A stretch of 64,000 nucleotides of DNA from AP-15 sp963788085 (GCA_963788085.1 CAWBFS010000072.1:1-64000); one strand, 5' to 3'. Positions 45,582 to 55,455 are shown, counted from the stretch's first letter. The notes: generated from the sequence alone by a model not told the origin. Translations and numbers: made by a program.

Positions 45582-46351
45582 GGGTGACCGTCCTCGGCTG
45601 CGGCGCCTCGACCGGCGTGCCGGCGATCGGCCCGGACTGGGGACGCTGCGATCCGGCCGATCCGCGCAACCGCCGCCGGCGCGTGTCGGCACTGGTCGAG
45701 ATCGGCGATGTAATCATCCTGATCGACACCTCGCCCGATCTGCGCGAGCAATTGATCGACGCCAGGGTCTCCCGGTTGGACGCCGTGATAGTGACCCATG
45801 CGCATGCCGACCACCTCCACGGGATCGACGACCTGCGCTCGATCAATAGGCTGATGCGGCGGGCGATCCCGCTCTTCGCCGACGCGAAGACGTTGGCGGA
45901 GATCGGCCGCCGCTTCGGCTATGTCCTCGAGCCGGTGCCCGAACCCGGCCGATACTACAAACCGACCCTGGAACCGCACGAGATCCGAGGCCCGTTCGAG
46001 ATCGCCGGGATTCCGGTCATTCCGTTCGTGCAGGACCATGGCTTCAGCACGACGCTCGGTCTGCGGATCGGCGGTTTCGCTTACTCGACGGACGTCACCG
46101 AGCTCGACGATGCGGCCTTCGCCGAAGTTGCAGGGGTCGAACTGTGGATCGTCGACTGCCTCAGGCGCGAGCCGCATCCCACGCACTCTCATCTTGCAAA
46201 AACCTTGTCGTGGATCGCGCGCGTCCGTCCGCAGCGCGCCGTGCTGACCCATATGGATCAGAGCCTTGATTATCGTGAGCTCAGCGCCGAATTGCCGGGC
46301 GGCGTCGAACCCGGCAGGGACGGCCTTGTGATTGAGCTGAGCGATCTCTAG
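45578..46351 (+). CDS. MBL-fold metallohydrolase, PhnP-like
   Basis: A 257-residue metallo-beta-lactamase fold. Metal ligands are HAHADH in VTHAHADHLHGIDDL, Asp in FAYSTDVTELDD and His in PHPTHSHLAKTLSW. The N-terminal MRVTVLGCGASTGVPAIG is typical of the PhnP/phosphodiesterase-like branch that follows tatD in alphaproteobacteria. The exact substrate is unknown; cyclic phosphodiesters are a reasonable guess. It overlaps tatD by four bases. Confidence 0.93.
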   Translation: MRVTVLGCGASTGVPAIGPDWGRCDPADPRNRRRRVSALVEIGDVIILIDTSPDLREQLIDARVSRLDAVIVTHAHADHLHGIDDLRSINRLMRRAIPLFADAKTLAEIGRRFGYVLEPVPEPGRYYKPTLEPHEIRGPFEIAGIPVIPFVQDHGFSTTLGLRIGGFAYSTDVTELDDAAFAEVAGVELWIVDCLRREPHPTHSHLAKTLSWIARVRPQRAVLTHMDQSLDYRELSAELPGGVEPGRDGLVIELSDL

Positions 46352-46557
46352 GCGTTCGAGAAAAGCAGTTTCGAGGAGAGCCTGTCGGAGTGCTTTACAG
46401 GTGCGACAGGATCCTCTGCTGGGAAGCGGGTCTACTTCCCGGGTATGCCGCAGGCGACGCCGGCTTTAACGAAATGGTTGTAAGAGAGTCCGACGAACCA
46501 GCTGACGGTAAATTAGCCCACCTGATTAATCGTTTGACGAACTTAGAGAAATTATAT

Positions 46558-46573
46558 TGGCACGAGGATTGCT
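46558..46573 (+). promoter_or_regulatory. sigma-54 promoter (-24/-12)
   Basis: TGGCACGAGGATTGCT matches the RpoN consensus TGGCAC-N5-TTGC(A/T), with GG at 46559-46560, GC at 46571-46572 and ten bases between. Transcription should start about 46584, giving a leader of about 35 bases to the PEP-CTERM gene. PEP-CTERM genes in other bacteria are known to lie behind sigma-54-type promoters served by the PrsK/PrsR pair. No upstream activator site is identified. Confidence 0.8.
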
Positions 46574-46618
46574 ACTATAACTTTTGCGAAAAACAAATGA
46601 TACAGTCAGGAGTTGTTA

Positions 46619-47233
46619 ATGAATCTTAAGCACTATCTAATGGCCAGCGCGATCCTGAGCGCTGGCGCAGTTGCCGGTGGGTCGGTGAACGCCGCTCCTT
46701 GTCCCAATATAAACGGGGTTACGACGTGCAACGTCGTCATCACCGCCGGACCCGGGGGCTCGTTCAGCACCGCCGTTCCCAACCCGAATCCATATGACGG
46801 TTCCGATGACAACCTCGTCGGCATCATCAACAATTCCGGGAGCACGATAACCTCGCTCAGCTTCGTCGGCAGCGGCAATGGCGGCGGCTTGTTCGCTTTC
46901 GACGGCGACGGCCTGCAGTCTTACGTCTCAGCTGACGGGTCCGATCCGACCGGGTACGGCGGAAGGGTGTCAACCACCGCTAATTTTGACACGAGCGGCC
47001 CCGCCGACTCTTTCACCAACATTCACACGACCAGCGTCTTCGACGACAGCGGAACCGTCGTTTTCGGGGCAAACGGCATTCCCAACGGAGGCTCTGCCTA
47101 CTTCTCCCTGGAATCCGCGCCGAGCATCAATATCACGCCGGTGACCCCAACCCCTGAGCCTGCCAGTCTCGCGCTCCTCGGCGCCGGATTAGCCGGTCTC
47201 GGTTTGGCGCGCCGCCGCCGGAAGACGGGCTAA
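46619..47233 (+). CDS. PEP-CTERM sorting-domain secreted protein
   Basis: The ATG at 46619 has AGGAG at the right spacing; an upstream TTG was rejected. The protein has 204 residues. The signal peptide is MNLKHYLMASAILSAGAVAG, and the mature domain is rich in Gly, Ser, Thr and Asn, with two Cys near its start. The C-terminus TPEPASLALLGAGLAGLGLA followed by RRRRK is the three-part PEP-CTERM signal: PEP motif, hydrophobic helix and basic tail. Exosortase should cleave it at the envelope. No exosortase gene is in the window. The role of the mature domain is unknown; such proteins are often tied to exopolysaccharide. Confidence 0.95.
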   Translation: MNLKHYLMASAILSAGAVAGGSVNAAPCPNINGVTTCNVVITAGPGGSFSTAVPNPNPYDGSDDNLVGIINNSGSTITSLSFVGSGNGGGLFAFDGDGLQSYVSADGSDPTGYGGRVSTTANFDTSGPADSFTNIHTTSVFDDSGTVVFGANGIPNGGSAYFSLESAPSINITPVTPTPEPASLALLGAGLAGLGLARRRRKTG

Positions 47234-47263
47234 GGCATCTCATAGCGCCGAGTAAATTGTGTT

Positions 47264-49268
47264 ATGAGGGGCGAACGAGGCGCCGCCCCTCCCTCTCCTC
47301 GGCGTCCCTTCAGCCGCCCTTACAGGAGTGAACTGCTGTCAGTCGACAAGAATCGCCAGACGTCGTTTGCGACGGAGCTGTCGGCAGCACTTGAGCATCA
47401 CCGTGCAGGGCGGCTCAAGCGCGCTTCTGCAATTTACCAAAAGATACTCACCAAAGCGCCTGATAATCCAGACGCGCTGCATCTGCTCGGGGTGGTAGCC
47501 TTGAGCGATCGGCGCCCGGAGCGAGCGATCCAGCTGATCGGCAAAGCGATCGCCGTGTCGCCCCGCTCGGCCGAGCGCTTACTCCAATCTCGGCAATGCA
47601 CAGCACGCCGCCGGGCGTCCAGCTGAGGCCTGCGTCAGCTACCACCGCGCCATCGATCTGAACCCCAACTTCGCAGCGGCGCATAACAATCTCGGGCGTA
47701 TGCTGTGTGAAGAAGGCGATTTTGCCGCCGCACTGGCAAGCTGCGAGCGCGCGGTAGAGATCGCGCCGAACCTTTCCGAAGCGCATAACAATCTCGGTAA
47801 CGCACTGCGCGGCCTGGGTCGTTTGGAAGCCGCAGAGGTGGCGTTTCGGCGTGCATTGCAGCTCCAACCGGACAACGCGGCTCTGCACACGAACCTTGGC
47901 AACCTGCTCGGGGACCTCAAAAGGTTCGAGGAGGCCCAAGCCTGCTATCGCCGCGCGATCGAGATTGATGCCGGGCTCGCCGTTGCTCATTACGGGCTTG
48001 CTGCCTGCATGCGGTCTCTCGGCGATTTGGCCGCGGCGGCGGAAGGCTACCGAAAGGTACTTTCGTTGACCCCCAATCAGGCGTTTGTATGGAACGACCT
48101 CGGCCGCACACTTCGCTCCCTCGGCCGCTTTGAGGAGGCGGTGGCCGCGTTCCGTCAGTCGCTCGCAGTAAATCCGGAATTTGGTGAGGCTTATCGCAAC
48201 CTCGCCAGTTGCCAGCAGCTCACGGCTGACGAGCAGAATCTGGCCCGGCTCTCGACCTTGGTGGAACAGCCGGACTTGCCTATCGAGGAGCGCGCAGCGG
48301 CGGGGTTTGCGATGGGCAAGGCGCTCGATGATGCGGATCGGTTCGAAGAGGCATTTCTCGCATACCAAAGGGCCAACTGCATGTACCGCGATTTCCGCGC
48401 CGCAGCGGGCGACCGGTTCGATGCTGCGGCGCTGCATCGTGAGATCGACGAGACAATCGCGACCTTCGACTCGCCCCTTTTTGCGTCGGTCCTCGACTGG
48501 GGCAACCCCTCGGAGCTGCCCGTATTCATCCTTGGGATGCCTCGCTCCGGGACCAGCCTCGTGGAGCAGATCGCGGCCAGCCATTCACGGGTATTCGGCG
48601 CGGGGGAACTCAGGGAAATCGGCAATCTTGCGCAACAGCTCGACCCCATAATCGCCGCGATCCGAAGCGGCTGCGACGAAGATGCGGCCGCGGCGGGCGC
48701 GGAACATCGAATTACCGTTCTACGCCTCAGTGATGCGCACCTCGAGCACCTAAAAGCCCTCAATGGCCGTGCCGAGCGTGTAATCGATAAAATGCCCGAC
48801 AACATCTTCAAGCTCGGCGCCATCGCAACACTCTATCCGGGTGCCCGCGTGATCTTTTGTCGGCGCGATCCGCTCGACACTTGTTTATCCTGCTATTTTC
48901 AGAAATTTACGGCAGGACAACTCGGCTTTTCCTACGACTTGGCCGATTGCGCAAAACGATATCTGGAAACTGAGCGCCTGACGGCACATTGGCGCAAGGT
49001 GCTACCGCTGAAGTGGTTGGATGTCGAGTATGAGGCGCTGGTCGCTGATCTGGAACACCAGAGCCGGCGAATAATTACGTTTTTGGGGTTCGATTGGGAG
49101 CCGGCATGCCTCGACTTCCATCGCGCCGTGCGAACAGTGACGACAGCCAGTGCTTGGCAGGTGCGTCAACCGCTCTATGGTCGCGCAGTCGGCCGCTGGC
49201 GTAAATATCAAGCTCACCTAGCGCCCCTGTTCGATCTCCTCGCGCAAGAGCCAGACAGGAGCGGTTGA
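47264..49268 (+). CDS. TPR-sulfotransferase fusion protein (one frameshift)
   Basis: Two-domain protein of about 665 residues. The first part has about seven TPR units (ALEHHRAGRLKRASAIYQKI, NFAAAHNNLGRMLCEEGDF, HNNLGNALRGLGRLEAAE). The second is a sulfotransferase with PAPS-binding loop FILGMPRSGTSLVEQ and 3'-phosphate region IFCRRDPLDTCLSCYF. An extra T at about 47580 breaks the frame after SPRSAER; YSNLGNAQHAAGRPAEACVS restores it. Such proteins sulfate a protein or glycan acceptor. It lies 30 bases after the PEP-CTERM gene and before three glycosyltransferases. Confidence 0.9.
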
Positions 49269-49287
49269 GCTCGGATACTGCGTTGCG

Positions 49288-50733
49288 TCAGCTGTTTACG
49301 GCGACCTGCTGGTTTATCCATTTTATTTGGCCGTGCAGGTCAAAATCGCGTTGGAAGATTTTCTGCGACAGGCCCCAGCTTCCAATCGGGTAGCCGAGAG
49401 ACTGGCAGATCTGGTGCGCGCAATGGCCGGCCAGCGGCCGGTAGGCATCATCCCGAGAGAGCGCCCCAGCGCGTTCGAGCACCTCGACTGGGCCGAGCTC
49501 GTGCAGGGATTGATTGAGGCAACTCAGCAGCTCCCGGCACGCCCGCACGACGGGGCCGAGCGATGTGTCGATAAACCCTTGCAGTTCTGCGAACCCCCGC
49601 TCCTGCGCCGCGGCCGCCGCGATCCCCGCCTTTCGCGTCGCCCAAGCCAGCTCGTGCGCCGGGATCTCGCAGTAGGCCACCGACACGATCATCTCGCAAA
49701 GCTCTTGCAATGTCGCGGCGTGCTGCGTCGAGTGATAGGCTCGGAAGCCGTCGAAGGCATCGCGCGTCGCCAGCACCGGCACGTTGCGCGCCAAGGCCTC
49801 CGCCACCTTGATCTTTATGCCGGTCGAAAATTCGAGCGGGATCACCACCGCATCGACCATTCCGTAGAACTCGGCGCTATCGTCGAGATAGCCCAGTTTT
49901 CTAGCGAATGGATGATCTTCAGCGATTCCTTCGCACACGTTGCCGGCGATGATCACTTCGACCGGCGGGTTGTAGAGCGCGACATAGCGGGCAAAAATCG
50001 ACAGAAAGAGTCGAAAGTTCACGATATTGACGGAGTTGTGCGCTCCTAAGAACCCCAGGCGAAATGGTCTGTCGTGATCATAAACCCTGAGCTTGCCCAG
50101 ATCCGCGCGGCTTTCCGGAGAGCGGTCGTCCCAATATGGCAGTGAAAAGACGGTCCGCCGAGTGAGCGCCTCGATGGCGGCCGCCTCGGACTGCTTGATG
50201 GCGACCACCGCATCCGCGCGGTCGAGCGCCACCTTTTCCCGCTCCGGCGAGGTATAGAAGAATTCCGGCGCTACCCCGAATTTCTCGAACAGCTCTCGCC
50301 GCCCCGAAAAAAGGTCATGCGTGTCGAGGATCTTGATTACCCCTGGCGGCGTATACTCGAACGCCTTCGTCAGAAAGGTATAATTGACGAAAAGGACATC
50401 GAACTTTTTGCGCTGGAACAGCCAAATCAGCTGCTGTGCGATGGTGTCGTCCCACCACTCGTCGATGGCGTGGTGGTAGCCGCGGGCATTTTGGTGCAAT
50501 TTACGGCTGTTCGGTACGATCGCGAAAAAGTCGAAGCTGTCGGCCAGTTGACGATAATAGCCGGGCACCTCTTCGGCCCAGTCGCGATCGATCGGGTAGA
50601 GCAGGAACGAAACCGAAAATCCCATCCGCCGCAACAGCGACACCGTCTGGTGCACCCGATTGCGGTTGCCGTAGTCGCGCGGCAGAGGCGGCGTCGTCGA
50701 CAGGACGAGGGCGGAGCGGCGCGCCGCCGTCAC
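49288..50733 (-). CDS. GT-B glycosyltransferase (group 1-like)
   Basis: Protein of 481 residues. The GTG at 50733 (VTAARRSALVLSTTPPLPRD) overlaps the stop of the upstream GT2 gene by one base and gives a proper N-terminal strand; the longer frame was rejected. Motifs are FRLGFLGAHNSVNIVNFRLF, VEVIIAGNVCEGIAEDHPFA and the donor-binding EFSTGIKIKVAEALARNVPV. A C-terminal extension of about 120 residues is unusual. It is convergent with the TPR-sulfotransferase gene. Donor and acceptor are unknown. Confidence 0.82.
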   Translation of the reverse strand: MTAARRSALVLSTTPPLPRDYGNRNRVHQTVSLLRRMGFSVSFLLYPIDRDWAEEVPGYYRQLADSFDFFAIVPNSRKLHQNARGYHHAIDEWWDDTIAQQLIWLFQRKKFDVLFVNYTFLTKAFEYTPPGVIKILDTHDLFSGRRELFEKFGVAPEFFYTSPEREKVALDRADAVVAIKQSEAAAIEALTRRTVFSLPYWDDRSPESRADLGKLRVYDHDRPFRLGFLGAHNSVNIVNFRLFLSIFARYVALYNPPVEVIIAGNVCEGIAEDHPFARKLGYLDDSAEFYGMVDAVVIPLEFSTGIKIKVAEALARNVPVLATRDAFDGFRAYHSTQHAATLQELCEMIVSVAYCEIPAHELAWATRKAGIAAAAAQERGFAELQGFIDTSLGPVVRACRELLSCLNQSLHELGPVEVLERAGALSRDDAYRPLAGHCAHQICQSLGYPIGSWGLSQKIFQRDFDLHGQIKWINQQVAVNS

Positions 50734-51719
50734 TATTGCTGTCCTTCCGCGAGAAAGCTGCGCCAATCCCCGCAGTCGGTCGCCAGCAGCCTGGCCAGCG
50801 CACTGATCGCCTCGGTCTGCGCCTCGAACAGGTGCGCGTCGTCGGTGTCAAGAAACAGTCCCATGGCGCCGCGGTGGCGCGGCGCCAGTTTCATCAGAAG
50901 ATCCAGAATCCGCCGGATATCGTCTTCGGCACGGCATGGCTGCAGCTGATCGTCTATGAAGAGATCCGACAGCACTTGCCAAAACACCCGCCGCCGCAAC
51001 CAGGACTGGCTGACCCGATCGGGATGGACGCGATGATGCATTTCGATCTTCGGATCATAGAATACCGTGTAGCCGAGATCTCGTATTCGCTTGGTGACGA
51101 GCAGCTCCTCGTTCGACAATAGCAGGCCCCTGATGCGCCCGAGGTTTTCCGGGAACAAGCCGGCTTCGGTAACCGCACGGGTGCGGAAGGCGATATTGGT
51201 GCCGGATAGCCACTCCTCCGCAGCCAACAGGCGCGCCTCGTCGCCCCGATCGATTATCGTCAGGAAGCTGTGCAGCCGAGGCGTCAGCCAGGCTGGGCAG
51301 CGCGCCGCCCAGATCGGCCGCACCGGGCCGCCCACCACGCCCGCCGCCTCATGCGTCGAAAACCCCTCGATGATATGCCGCAGCCAACCGGCGGAAGCCT
51401 TGGCGTCGTCATCCAGGAACGCTACCAGTTCGGCGCGCGCGGCGTGGATACCGATATTGCGGGCGCGCGATAAACCTGGGCATGCTTCGTCGAGATAGCG
51501 ATGAGCACAGGTGATCTGCAAACCGTCGCGAAACCGATCGCGGGCCTGAAGATCGTCCGAATTATCGACAATGATCAGCTCGTATTCCTGCCCGGGCAGG
51601 TCCTGCAGCTCGATCGACATGATCGCTTCGAGGAGCATATCGTGACGATTGAACGTGCAGATTATGACAGAGATTTTAGGCAGCACTTTCGGCTCCAGCG
51701 GGTCGCGCGGCATTGGCAA
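50733..51719 (-). CDS. GT2 family glycosyltransferase
   Basis: GT-A enzyme of 328 residues. The N-terminal strand and nucleotide region are ISVIICTFNRHDMLLEAIMS, LIIVDNSDD, and the metal site is LVAFLDDDAKASAGWL. The acceptor-side motif is LSGTNIAFRTRAVTEAG, followed by LLSNEELLVTKRIRDLG (the ED-type acid). It sits between a GT8-like gene and the GT-B gene in the same direction, so the three probably build one glycan. It is intact. Confidence 0.9.
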   Translation of the reverse strand: MPMPRDPLEPKVLPKISVIICTFNRHDMLLEAIMSIELQDLPGQEYELIIVDNSDDLQARDRFRDGLQITCAHRYLDEACPGLSRARNIGIHAARAELVAFLDDDAKASAGWLRHIIEGFSTHEAAGVVGGPVRPIWAARCPAWLTPRLHSFLTIIDRGDEARLLAAEEWLSGTNIAFRTRAVTEAGLFPENLGRIRGLLLSNEELLVTKRIRDLGYTVFYDPKIEMHHRVHPDRVSQSWLRRRVFWQVLSDLFIDDQLQPCRAEDDIRRILDLLMKLAPRHRGAMGLFLDTDDAHLFEAQTEAISALARLLATDCGDWRSFLAEGQQ

Positions 51720-51728
51720 ACCGCCTCT

Positions 51729-52613
51729 TCAGTGGGTGAATAGAAATCGATTGATTTCGGAGAATGCGTCGGGGTCGCTGCCAGCGATATCGCGCAGGCC
51801 GCCGAGCAGCATGCCATCCAACAAGTACCGGTAACGCGGGCTCTTTTTTAGCGCCGGGCCGGCGAGATGAAGCAGCAGAACGGGCAATCCGCCCACGCTG
51901 GCCGACCCGTCCGCCTGCAGGCTCAGGTCGCCCGTCACGCTCGTCACCCTTGACGCTCGCTTGTCGGCCAGCAGGTCGACGGCGGAGAAGAACCCGGTAT
52001 CCACGAGCAAATTCCATAATGGCTGATCGACGTAGCCATCGCGCCTTCGCACCCTGTGGAACTGCTCGACCATGGGATCGTCAAAGAACCGCTCGAACTC
52101 AGCGATGTCGAGGGCAGCGAGCGATTTGGCGATCATTCCGGATGTCATGAAGGTCGAGCGATCGCGCAGCGCCGCCGCTACCGGTACGTCTTCATAGACC
52201 CCGTCCGGGCTGGTGTTGATATATCCAATGGCCGGTGCCGGCACGGCGAAGATCTGGTTGAAGAGCTCCGGCCCTGCGGTGAGGATGCAATCGGCATCGA
52301 GATAGACCGCCGGTCCCGGAAAAGTCAGAAAAGACAGCTTCCGCAGCTTGCCGAGACAGTACGGATAGGGATTGGCCGGCGGATCCCTGTCGTAAATCCG
52401 GCGACCGAGGAAATCGATACGCTCGAGGCCGACATCGTAGCTCTCTACTCCGAAAACCCGGCATACCTTTTTTAAGAAGTGGGTTTCTTCGTTAAATTCG
52501 ATACAAAAGACCTTGTTTGTGAAGCCGTGCACTCGCAGGCTGTGCAGCAGCTGAACGATATTCGCCAGCACGCGATCGTTCGCCAGCAGGAAAATAGCGG
52601 GTGCCTCGGTCAT
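51729..52613 (-). CDS. GT8-like glycosyltransferase
   Basis: A 294-residue GT-A protein resembling glycogenin/GT8 enzymes. Features are IFLLANDRVLANIVQLLHSL at the start, the metal-binding DAD in AVYLDADCILTAG, TSGMIAKSLAALDIAEFERF and DGYVDQPLWNLLVDTG, and a C-terminal VLLLHLAGPALKKSPRY. It is the first gene of the three-gene minus-strand glycosyltransferase unit and diverges from the secreted glycosidase-like gene. Sugar specificity cannot be told. Confidence 0.8.
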   Translation of the reverse strand: MTEAPAIFLLANDRVLANIVQLLHSLRVHGFTNKVFCIEFNEETHFLKKVCRVFGVESYDVGLERIDFLGRRIYDRDPPANPYPYCLGKLRKLSFLTFPGPAVYLDADCILTAGPELFNQIFAVPAPAIGYINTSPDGVYEDVPVAAALRDRSTFMTSGMIAKSLAALDIAEFERFFDDPMVEQFHRVRRRDGYVDQPLWNLLVDTGFFSAVDLLADKRASRVTSVTGDLSLQADGSASVGGLPVLLLHLAGPALKKSPRYRYLLDGMLLGGLRDIAGSDPDAFSEINRFLFTH

Positions 52614-52747
52614 CTCTCGTCGAAGAAATTGCTGTCATCGTTTCGGGTGGTTGCGCAAGGCGCCCGATACCGCCCCGCATAGGTAGAAGAAGGTGCTTAA
52701 CAAGTAGTGTCCGAAACTTGACGCTCGGCCTCCGGAGGGGTGCCCGT

Positions 52748-53896
52748 TTGACGGAAGCCAAAGCGCCTCGCCTAGTTCGATCGCTTCTCCGGCTGATTGC
52801 CGGAGCCTTGGCGCTCGCCGCTGCAGCCGAAGCGCAGCAGACAGCCAGGCCTGTCGAGCACTTCAATTATGTTCTTGGCACGCAAACCTTTGGCCCTTCG
52901 TATCATTTCACCGCGGCGCCGCCGCTCGTCGAGACCGCCGAAGCGATCTCCGCGCTTGGCTCCAACACGGTAAAATTTCAACTCAAACCTACAGCCGGCG
53001 GCGAGCAGACACTGGCAGAGATCGCTCGCAGCGACCCGGCGCTCAAAACCGTAATCGACATGCCCTTCGCCAATCTGTTGATGTGGGTCTATCCACCGGC
53101 CACTCGAGCGCGGCTGTTCGACCCTGCGACACTCGGCACGGAGTACACTCAGCTTTACGATCTGACGCGCTACCTGCGGCAGACCTACGGTCGAACCGGC
53201 AAAGCTTTCTTTCTCGGCAATTGGGAGATGGACAATCACCTCACCGCCAGCCGCAAGAAAGAGCCGTCGCCCGGGCTGCTGGCGAATGTCGCAGCCTGGG
53301 TCGAGCGCAGGCAACAGGCCGTGGACGACGCCAAGCGCGATACCCCGAACTCCGACGTCGAGGTCTACTACTATCTCGAGGTCAATCTGGTTTGGGATGC
53401 GATCGCTGGTCGGCCACGCGCTGCCAATACCGTCCTTCCGACGACCCGGGTCGATTATGTTTCCTACTCGGCATATGATTCGCTGCTCCCCAACCCCGAG
53501 CAAAAGCTGCCGCAGGCCCTCGATTATTTGCAGTCGCAACTGCAGCCGAAAGACGGCATTTCCGGCAAGCGGGTGTTCATTGGCGAATACGGTTTTCCTG
53601 CCGACCGCTATTCGCCGCAGGAACAGGACACCCTGTCCCGCCGGGTGATGCGAATCGGGCTCGAATGGGGGTGCCCGTTCGTCCTTTATTGGGAAATGTA
53701 CAACAATGAAGTCCGGGATGGCCGCCAGCGCGGGTTTTGGCTGATCGATAACGAGGGCCGCAAGCAGCCGGTCTATTTCACGCTGCAACAATATTATAGG
53801 AACGCCCGGGTGTGGGTGACCGATTTCCTTCGGCAACAGCAGCGGCTTCCGACCTCGATGGAATTCGACGGAACTGCCGTGCAGTGGCTGCAATAG
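52748..53896 (+). CDS. secreted glycoside-hydrolase-like TIM-barrel protein
   Basis: A TTG at 52748 has GGAGG about nine bases upstream and begins a signal peptide (LVRSLLRLIAGALALAAAAE-AQQ). The ATG at 52601 lies inside the divergent GT8-like gene and lacks a signal, so it was rejected. The 382-residue protein has barrel-like motifs FFLGNWEMDNHL, YYYLEVNLVWDAI, VFIGEYGFPADRY and FVLYWEMYNNE. Glu in NWEMDN and in GEYGFP are good acid and nucleophile candidates. I cannot place it in a numbered GH family. It may trim the glycan made by the adjacent transferases in the periplasm. Confidence 0.72.
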   Translation: MTEAKAPRLVRSLLRLIAGALALAAAAEAQQTARPVEHFNYVLGTQTFGPSYHFTAAPPLVETAEAISALGSNTVKFQLKPTAGGEQTLAEIARSDPALKTVIDMPFANLLMWVYPPATRARLFDPATLGTEYTQLYDLTRYLRQTYGRTGKAFFLGNWEMDNHLTASRKKEPSPGLLANVAAWVERRQQAVDDAKRDTPNSDVEVYYYLEVNLVWDAIAGRPRAANTVLPTTRVDYVSYSAYDSLLPNPEQKLPQALDYLQSQLQPKDGISGKRVFIGEYGFPADRYSPQEQDTLSRRVMRIGLEWGCPFVLYWEMYNNEVRDGRQRGFWLIDNEGRKQPVYFTLQQYYRNARVWVTDFLRQQQRLPTSMEFDGTAVQWLQ

Positions 53897-54201
53897 TGAC
53901 AGTGCCCGGCACGGGAGCAGTTTCGCCAATTCGCGACCATTGCCTCGAACCACCCGGCTGCAGCGTTTTCGGGCCCGGTCCTTTTTGTCAATTTCCGCGG
54001 CGGAAACAACCTGGGCTGCCTAGAAATTAATCAAAATCCGCGAATTTGCCGAGCGAACATTGACTGACGCGGTGATCCGGGGAAAAAGGGAATTGGTCAG
54101 CCGCTGCACAACCAACCGGTTTGCCAGCGCAGTCTGTCGCGTCGTCCGGGAGGTGGTATGGCGCTTGCTAGCGGGAAGAGCCGAATTCGAGAGGCTTTAA
54201 T
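53897..54201. other. intergenic upstream of porin gene
   Basis: A 305-base gap with no coding sequence. It should hold the promoter of the porin-like gene, whose ribosome site (GAGAGG) lies just before 54202. Some AT-rich sequence occurs around 54025-54050. No recognised operator or RNA was seen. Confidence 0.35.
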
Positions 54202-55455
54202 ATGAAGCATATCAGCTACAGCTTTGCGATAAGTACCGCGTTGGTTTCGGTGTTGCTCGGCGGTATTGGTTCGGCCTGGGCCGAGGAGAACGCCGAGCAA
54301 CCCGCCGCAGGCGAAAAACCGGCCGCACCGACGGCGCTGACGACACCGTCTCTGACCGGCCCCCTGGCGGGCAACTCGAATCCGATCAACTTCGACGCCG
54401 GCCCGCTCGGCCCGGTTTATCTGACCGGGATCGTCAGTGGTCTCGCACTCTGGCAGAACAATCCGTTTCCCGGAGACCAGCGCTCGCTCGGCAGTCTGAC
54501 CAATGGTCAATTCATCTTTCAAAAAACCGACGGATTGTTCCAGTATTACGTGCAGGCTGGAGCCTACACGATACCGGCGCTCGGCACGCCCTACTTCAAC
54601 ACTCCGAAAGCCACCGGCGACTTCTTCTCTGCCTTGCCGGTCGCAAACGTGAAGCTCGCGCCGACAGACGCGATCTCGGTCCAGGGGGGCAAATTGCCGA
54701 CCCTGATAGGCGCCGAATACACGTTCACATTTCAGAATATGAACATCGAGCGCGGCCTCTTGTGGAATCAAGAACCTGCCATCAGCCGCGGCGCCCAGTT
54801 GAACTATACCGCGGATCCCATCGCCTTCTCGTTCTCGTGGAATGACGGCTTTTACTCGAATCAGTTTACCTGGCTGACGGGATCGCTGGCCTATACCCTC
54901 GATAAACAGAACACCTTCACCATCGCTGCCGGCGGCAACTATGCGCACTCCACTAAGGTAACGACTACGACGCCGTTTAATTTAACGACAGCCACGCCTT
55001 TGTTTCAGAACAACGAGACGATTTTGAACGTTATCTATACCTACAATTCCGCACCGTGGACGATCACACCCTATTTCCAGTACACAAATGTGCCGGGGAA
55101 TTCGTCGCCACCGTTCAACACTTTTTCCTCTGCATCGACCTATGGCGGGGCGATACTGGTGAATTATTCATTTCCCGACGATTCGTGGTTGCCGGGTTTC
55201 AGCCTGCCGGCTCGGTTCGAGTATATCTCAAGCACGGGCAGTGTCGCGAATGGCGCACCCAGCCTGATCTATGGTCCCGGCAGCAGTGCATGGTCGGTCA
55301 CCGTGACCCCGACCTACCAGTACGGGATCTACTTCGCTCGTGCCGAGTTCTCCCATGTCGGAACGAGCAGCACGACGCCCGGCTTCGCGCTCGGCCCAAC
55401 CTTCGGCAATACGACGCAGACGCGCTTCCTGTTCGAAACCGGCGTTCTGTTCTGA
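54202..55455 (+). CDS. outer-membrane beta-barrel protein, porin-like
   Basis: A 417-residue protein with signal peptide residues 1-28 (ISTALVSVLLGGIGSAWA). An Ala/Pro-rich linker precedes a region of alternating hydrophobic and polar residues forming many amphipathic strands (LFQYYVQAGAYTIP, PIAFSFSWNDGFY, WTITPYFQYTNVP, GIYFARAEFSHVG). It ends in the outer-membrane signature FLFETGVLF with terminal Phe. The pattern fits the beta-barrel porin-2 type family. It is convergent with the asparagine synthase gene (16 bases between stops). The substrate is unknown. Confidence 0.85.
   Translation: MKHISYSFAISTALVSVLLGGIGSAWAEENAEQPAAGEKPAAPTALTTPSLTGPLAGNSNPINFDAGPLGPVYLTGIVSGLALWQNNPFPGDQRSLGSLTNGQFIFQKTDGLFQYYVQAGAYTIPALGTPYFNTPKATGDFFSALPVANVKLAPTDAISVQGGKLPTLIGAEYTFTFQNMNIERGLLWNQEPAISRGAQLNYTADPIAFSFSWNDGFYSNQFTWLTGSLAYTLDKQNTFTIAAGGNYAHSTKVTTTTPFNLTTATPLFQNNETILNVIYTYNSAPWTITPYFQYTNVPGNSSPPFNTFSSASTYGGAILVNYSFPDDSWLPGFSLPARFEYISSTGSVANGAPSLIYGPGSSAWSVTVTPTYQYGIYFARAEFSHVGTSSTTPGFALGPTFGNTTQTRFLFETGVLF

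Noticed and set aside
46390..46629. 79-residue frame before the PEP-CTERM gene
   Set aside because: It covers the sigma-54 promoter and the ribosome site of the next gene and shows no family pattern.
47448..48584. 378-residue frame antisense to the TPR-sulfotransferase
   Set aside because: Mirror of TPR codon bias; no protein family pattern.
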